This document shows positions 7,926-10,971 of a stretch of DNA of 10,971 bases, one piece after another. Position 1 is the stretch's first letter, and each line of letters opens with the position of its first letter. The DNA is from Bacteroidetes bacterium UBA4408 (lineage in GTDB: Bacteria > Bacteroidota > Bacteroidia > UBA4408). Below the pieces are notes generated by a model, which did not search any database, was not told where the DNA came from, and saw only the letters and a program-made list of their open reading frames with translations. A program made the position numbers and the translations under genes. The stretch is from positions 1-10,971 of the forward strand of contig DGQS01000223.1 of the NCBI GenBank assembly GCA_002389785.1, in the 5' to 3' direction.

Positions 7926-8024
7926 TTCGCTGAATAATCATAAGAACTAAATAAATGGATACGTGGTGTTATTGTATTTTTTCAACAATAAAAAATCTCT
8001 CCATTAATTAGCCAAAAGGAATTG

Positions 8025-8032
8025 TATTTTTG
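8025..8032 (+). promoter_or_regulatory. -7-like box TATTTTTG overlapping the upstream mutS start
   Basis: TATTTTTG matches TAnnTTTG exactly and includes the TTG proposed as the first mutS codon. If used as a promoter, transcription would begin near 8038 and translation would have to start at GTG 8054. No TTTG lies at the proper -33 distance, which weakens the case. Confidence 0.25.
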
Positions 8033-10720
8033 ATACCCCAAGAAAAATTTCAGGTGAGTAAAACGGTTTCGAAAAAAAAGGAAGACATTGCGGAAACCCC
8101 GTTGATGAAGCAGTACAACAGCATTAAGGCGAAATATCCGGATGCGTTGTTGCTGTTTCGTGTGGGCGATTTTTATGAAACTTTTAGCGAAGATGCCGTA
8201 AAAACTGCGCAAATTTTGGGCATAGTACTTACCCGAAGAGCTAATGGTGCTGCCGCTTACATTGAATTGGCAGGTTTTCCGCATCATGCACTCGATACCT
8301 ATTTACCCAAGTTGGTACGTGCTGGTCACCGGGTTGCTATTTGCGATCAGTTGGAAGATCCGAAACTTACTAAAACCATTGTAAAGCGCGGCGTTACCGA
8401 ATTGGTTACTCCGGGTGTGAGTTATAATGAAAAGACTATAGATCATCGCAATAATAATTTTTTGGCGGCTTTGCATTTAGTAGAAGATCCGCAAGAAGTT
8501 AAAAATACCGTATTGGGAGTATCTTTTTTAGATGTAAGTACCGGAGAGTTTATGGTGGCTCAAGGTAATTTTGATTATGTAGATAAACTCATACAAAGTT
8601 TCCGCCCGAGCGAAATTTTATATCCCAAAAAATTCAGAAAGTTTTTTAGTTCACACTACAGTGACGGCTTTTACAGCTATGCTTTGGAAGAGTGGATTTT
8701 TGCAACAGACTATGCAAATGAGCTACTGCTGAAGCATTTTGGCACTGTATCATTAAAGGGATTTGGAATTGAAAGTATCCCGGAAGCTGTTATTGCTGCC
8801 GGTGCTGCCTTGCATTACCTTGCCGACACCCAACACGACAAGGTAAAACACATTACCACTGTATCGCGCATTGAAGAGGAAAAATACGTTTGGTTGGATC
8901 GATTTACCATTCGCAATTTAGAATTGTTTTCGTCGGCCAACGACCATGCAAAAACATTGATTGACATACTCGATAAAAGTATTTCTCCGATGGGTTCGCG
9001 CATGCTACGCCGGTGGATGTCGTTGCCTTTAAAAGACAAGCAACCTATTGAAGAGCGCCTGGAGGTGGTTTCGTACTTTTTAAACAATGTTGAATTTGCC
9101 GATAAAATAAAAGAGGAAATTCGGCTAATTGGCGATTTGGAGCGACTTACGTCGAAGGTTGCTGTTGGTAGAATTACTCCACGTGAATTGGTGCAATTGC
9201 TGCGCGCATTAAAAGCCATCGCTCCTATTAAAGCAATTGGTTCCGCTGCAGCAAATGAAACCTTAAATAAAATTTCAGAGCAGCTAAATCCATGTTTACT
9301 TATTGCCGAGCGTATTGAAAAAGAAATTCAGGCTGATCCTCCCCTATTGATTGCCAAAGGAAATGTAATTGCAAACGGGGTAGATGCAGAATTAGATGAG
9401 TTGCGCAAAATAGCCTTTTCGGGAAAAGATTACCTGTTGCAAATACAACAAAAAGAAAGTGAACGCACCGGAATTAGCTCGTTGAAAGTTGCTTATAACA
9501 ATGTATTTGGTTACTACCTTGAAGTTACCAATGTGCACAAAGACAAGGTTCCTGTTGAATGGATACGAAAACAAACCTTGGTGAATGCAGAGCGCTACAT
9601 TACTCCTGAGCTGAAAGAATACGAAGAAAAAATTTTGGGGGCAGAAGAAAAAATCCTAGCAATTGAAACCCGATTGTTTGCCGATTTGCTATTGGCTTTA
9701 AGCGATTACATTGTGCCTTTGCAATTAAATGCTGCATTGATTGGGCGCATGGACTGCCTGCTTTGTTTTGCTGCCCTTGCGCAAAAAAACAACTATGTGC
9801 GACCGCATTTAAACGATTCGAAAGTTCTTGACATTAAAAATGGCCGGCATCCTGTAATTGAAAAGCAGTTGCCGCTGGGAGTTGAGTACATCAGTAACGA
9901 TGTGTACCTCGACGATGAACAACAGCAACTAATAATCATTACCGGGCCCAATATGAGCGGAAAATCGGCATTGTTGAGACAAACTGCTTTAATTGTGCTG
10001 ATGGCCCAAATGGGATGCTTTGTGCCGGCTACACATGCCAGCATTGGATTGGTGGATAAAATATTTACTCGTGTAGGTGCTTCGGATAATATTTCGTCGG
10101 GAGAGTCAACCTTTATGGTAGAAATGAATGAAACTGCGAGTATCTTGAACAATCTATCGGACCGTAGTTTGATTTTGTTGGATGAAATTGGGCGTGGAAC
10201 GAGTACCTATGATGGAATTTCGATAGCCTGGGCAATTGCCGAATACATTCACGAACACCCAACTGCAAGGGCAAAAACTTTGTTTGCAACGCACTACCAC
10301 GAGTTAAATGAAATGGAGCGGAGCATGAAAAGAATTAAGAATTACAATGTTTCGGTAAAGGAAATAGACCAAAAAATACTTTTTTTACGTAAATTGAAGC
10401 CCGGAGGTAGTGAGCATAGTTTTGGGATACATGTGGCAAAAATGGCCGGAATGCCTAAAAAGGTTTTACAACGTGCGAATGAAATTTTATTGGAACTTGA
10501 GAGTGATCGAGTAAATAGGCAAGATAAATCGGATACACAAAATGCGTTAAACCGAATCAGCAAGGCGAAACAAGAGGATTATCAATTGAGTTTTTTTCAG
10601 CTAAATGACCCTGTTTTTGAGCAAATTAGAGAACAACTCGACAAAACAGATATCAATACACTAACGCCTGTTGAAGCCTTAATGCGCCTCAATGAAATTA
10701 AAAAACTTACAGGGGGTTAA
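8030..10720 (+). CDS. mutS: DNA mismatch repair protein MutS
   Basis: This is the mismatch-recognition ATPase that starts methyl-independent mismatch repair together with MutL. Numbering from the TTG at 8030: the mismatch-binding domain I carries the Phe-x-Glu motif GDFYETF (Phe48, Glu50). Connector, lever and clamp domains span about 135-600. The ATPase has Walker A GPNMSGKS (639-646), the signature segment [11 protein letters not shown] (about 689-699), Walker B LILLDE (714-719) with GRGTS, and the THYHE switch (754-758). Residues 852-856 (QLSFF) fit the beta-clamp-binding motif, followed by the short C-terminal helical domain ending at residue 896. All key residues are present and the length is typical. 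The start is uncertain. TTG 8030 has an AAGGA at 8016-8020, but it overlaps a -7-like box. The in-frame GTG at 8054 gives a short Lys-rich leader ([11 protein letters not shown]) more like relatives. No partner repair gene is adjacent. Confidence 0.97.
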   Translation: MIPQEKFQVSKTVSKKKEDIAETPLMKQYNSIKAKYPDALLLFRVGDFYETFSEDAVKTAQILGIVLTRRANGAAAYIELAGFPHHALDTYLPKLVRAGHRVAICDQLEDPKLTKTIVKRGVTELVTPGVSYNEKTIDHRNNNFLAALHLVEDPQEVKNTVLGVSFLDVSTGEFMVAQGNFDYVDKLIQSFRPSEILYPKKFRKFFSSHYSDGFYSYALEEWIFATDYANELLLKHFGTVSLKGFGIESIPEAVIAAGAALHYLADTQHDKVKHITTVSRIEEEKYVWLDRFTIRNLELFSSANDHAKTLIDILDKSISPMGSRMLRRWMSLPLKDKQPIEERLEVVSYFLNNVEFADKIKEEIRLIGDLERLTSKVAVGRITPRELVQLLRALKAIAPIKAIGSAAANETLNKISEQLNPCLLIAERIEKEIQADPPLLIAKGNVIANGVDAELDELRKIAFSGKDYLLQIQQKESERTGISSLKVAYNNVFGYYLEVTNVHKDKVPVEWIRKQTLVNAERYITPELKEYEEKILGAEEKILAIETRLFADLLLALSDYIVPLQLNAALIGRMDCLLCFAALAQKNNYVRPHLNDSKVLDIKNGRHPVIEKQLPLGVEYISNDVYLDDEQQQLIIITGPNMSGKSALLRQTALIVLMAQMGCFVPATHASIGLVDKIFTRVGASDNISSGESTFMVEMNETASILNNLSDRSLILLDEIGRGTSTYDGISIAWAIAEYIHEHPTARAKTLFATHYHELNEMERSMKRIKNYNVSVKEIDQKILFLRKLKPGGSEHSFGIHVAKMAGMPKKVLQRANEILLELESDRVNRQDKSDTQNALNRISKAKQEDYQLSFFQLNDPVFEQIREQLDKTDINTLTPVEALMRLNEIKKLTGG

Positions 10721-10726
10721 TTTTTT

Positions 10727-10756
10727 TTTGAAGATTTAAAAATTTAATTACTTTTG
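10727..10756 (+). promoter_or_regulatory. Bacteroidota primary-sigma promoter for tRNA-Gly
   Basis: TTTG (10727-10730), an 18-bp spacer and TACTTTTG (10749-10756) match the -33/-7 consensus TTTG-N17-23-TAnnTTTG perfectly. The predicted start of transcription is near 10762, about 37 nt before the mature tRNA. A run of nine T (10721-10729) overlaps the -33 element, just after the mutS stop. Confidence 0.75.
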
Positions 10757-10763
10757 CGAGCCT

Positions 10764-10794
10764 TATTCACCAACCCTTATAGGTAAAGTGAATA
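10764..10794 (+). other. Hairpin in the tRNA-Gly precursor leader
   Basis: TATTCAC (10764-10770) pairs perfectly with GTGAATA (10788-10794), and an inner ACC/GGT (10773-10775 with 10782-10784) closes a six-base loop. The structure would begin almost at the predicted transcription start and end four bases before the mature tRNA. It may help RNase P recognise the precursor or prevent misfolding with the acceptor stem; this role is inference. Confidence 0.4.
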
Positions 10795-10798
10795 CCCT

Positions 10799-10871
10799 GC
10801 GAAAGTAGCTCAGTTGGTAGAGCGCGACCTTGCCAAGGTCGAGGTCGCGAGTTCGAACCTCGTCTTTCGCT
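10799..10871 (+). tRNA. trnG(gcc): tRNA-Gly(GCC)
   Basis: A complete cloverleaf can be folded. The acceptor GCGAAAG (10799-10805) pairs with CTTTCGC (10864-10870), with discriminator T at 10871. The D stem is GCTC/GAGC with an AGTTGGTA loop. The anticodon stem CGACC/GGTCG carries loop TTGCCAA, so the anticodon GCC is at 10832-10834, reading GGC and GGU glycine codons. The variable loop is AGGTC, and the T stem GCGAG/CTCGT holds the TTCGAAC loop. The 3' CCA is not encoded (the next bases are CTT), so the tail must be added by the CCA-adding enzyme. It has its own promoter immediately upstream and is followed by a tRNA-Leu. Confidence 0.97.
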
Positions 10872-10890
10872 CTTAGAACATGTTCTTTTT

Positions 10891-10912
10891 AGTAACGATT
10901 CCTTCGGTTATT
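10891..10912 (+). terminator. Weak hairpin between the two tRNA genes
   Basis: AGTAACGA (10891-10898) can pair with TCGGTTATT (10904-10912) with one bulged G and one G-T pair, leaving a five-base loop, and two T follow. It is preceded by an AGAACATGTTCT palindrome and five T. It may be a weak terminator or only a processing structure between co-transcribed tRNAs. Confidence 0.25.
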
Positions 10913-10944
10913 TTCACATATTGGAGTCGTAAAAGTTAGAGATT

Positions 10945-10971
10945 GCCCAGGTGGTGGAACTGGTAGACACG
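10945..10971 (+). tRNA. tRNA-Leu, 3'-truncated by the window edge
   Basis: The last 27 bases begin with GCCCAGG followed by TG and a D arm (GTGGAACTGGTAGACAC) in which GTG pairs with CAC. This is the characteristic 5' half of a leucine tRNA. The anticodon lies outside the window, so the isoacceptor cannot be named. No clear promoter lies in the 73-bp gap after tRNA-Gly, so the two may be co-transcribed, recalling Gly-(Cys)-Leu tRNA clusters in other bacteria. Confidence 0.85.

Noticed and set aside
7969..7996. Hairpin TTATTGT/ACAATAA or ATTTTTT/AAAAAAT after the repeat-protein gene as a terminator
   Set aside because: Both alternatives are short, almost only A-T pairs and lack a following T run on the plus strand.
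10701..10729. A-run/T-run pairing around the mutS stop as a terminator
   Set aside because: The possible stem is A-T only with mismatches; the T run is better explained as flanking the -33 element of the tRNA promoter.
10875..10886. AGAACATGTTCT palindrome after tRNA-Gly as an operator or attachment site
   Set aside because: It is a single short palindrome with no partner copy or integrase gene in view; at most it contributes to the weak hairpin region between the tRNAs.

Overview
The window looks like a housekeeping stretch of a Bacteroidota chromosome. Three things support this. Two secreted proteins end in the type A C-terminal domain of the type IX secretion system (T9SS). A textbook Bacteroidota promoter (TTTG-N18-TACTTTTG) precedes a tRNA gene. 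The primase, MutS and RND pump all have the sequence style of that phylum. The DNA is AT-rich and most genes lack a clear Shine-Dalgarno sequence. A genus cannot be named from this window.

Layout from left to right. (1) The C-terminal two thirds of an RND-family efflux permease runs rightwards into a strong hairpin terminator (2183-2218). (2) Convergent to it, on the minus strand, is a secreted phosphodiesterase/phosphatase of the alkaline phosphatase superfamily with a T9SS tail (2393-3649). (3) A 120-bp divergent spacer with candidate promoters on both strands separates it from dnaG, the replication primase (3770-5785). (4) After 55 bp comes a 694-residue T9SS cargo protein with seven DFDPG-type repeats, probably a seven-bladed beta-propeller (5841-7925). 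(5) mutS, the mismatch-recognition ATPase, fills 8030-10720. (6) A tRNA-Gly(GCC) gene with its own promoter follows, then the first 27 bases of a tRNA-Leu cut by the window edge.

The genes do not form one obvious pathway. dnaG and mutS are conserved replication and repair genes. The two T9SS cargo genes on either side of dnaG are accessory surface or secreted proteins, and the pump fragment probably belongs to a transport operon to the left. No spacer exceeds 300 bp, and I see no mobile element, CRISPR array, attachment site or rRNA gene.

I found no convincing new multi-gene system. The points most worth checking are the regular seven-blade propeller, the helically phased repeats over the phosphatase promoter, the run of non-ATG starts (with an ambiguous mutS start overlapping a -7-like box), and unusual membrane features of the RND pump.
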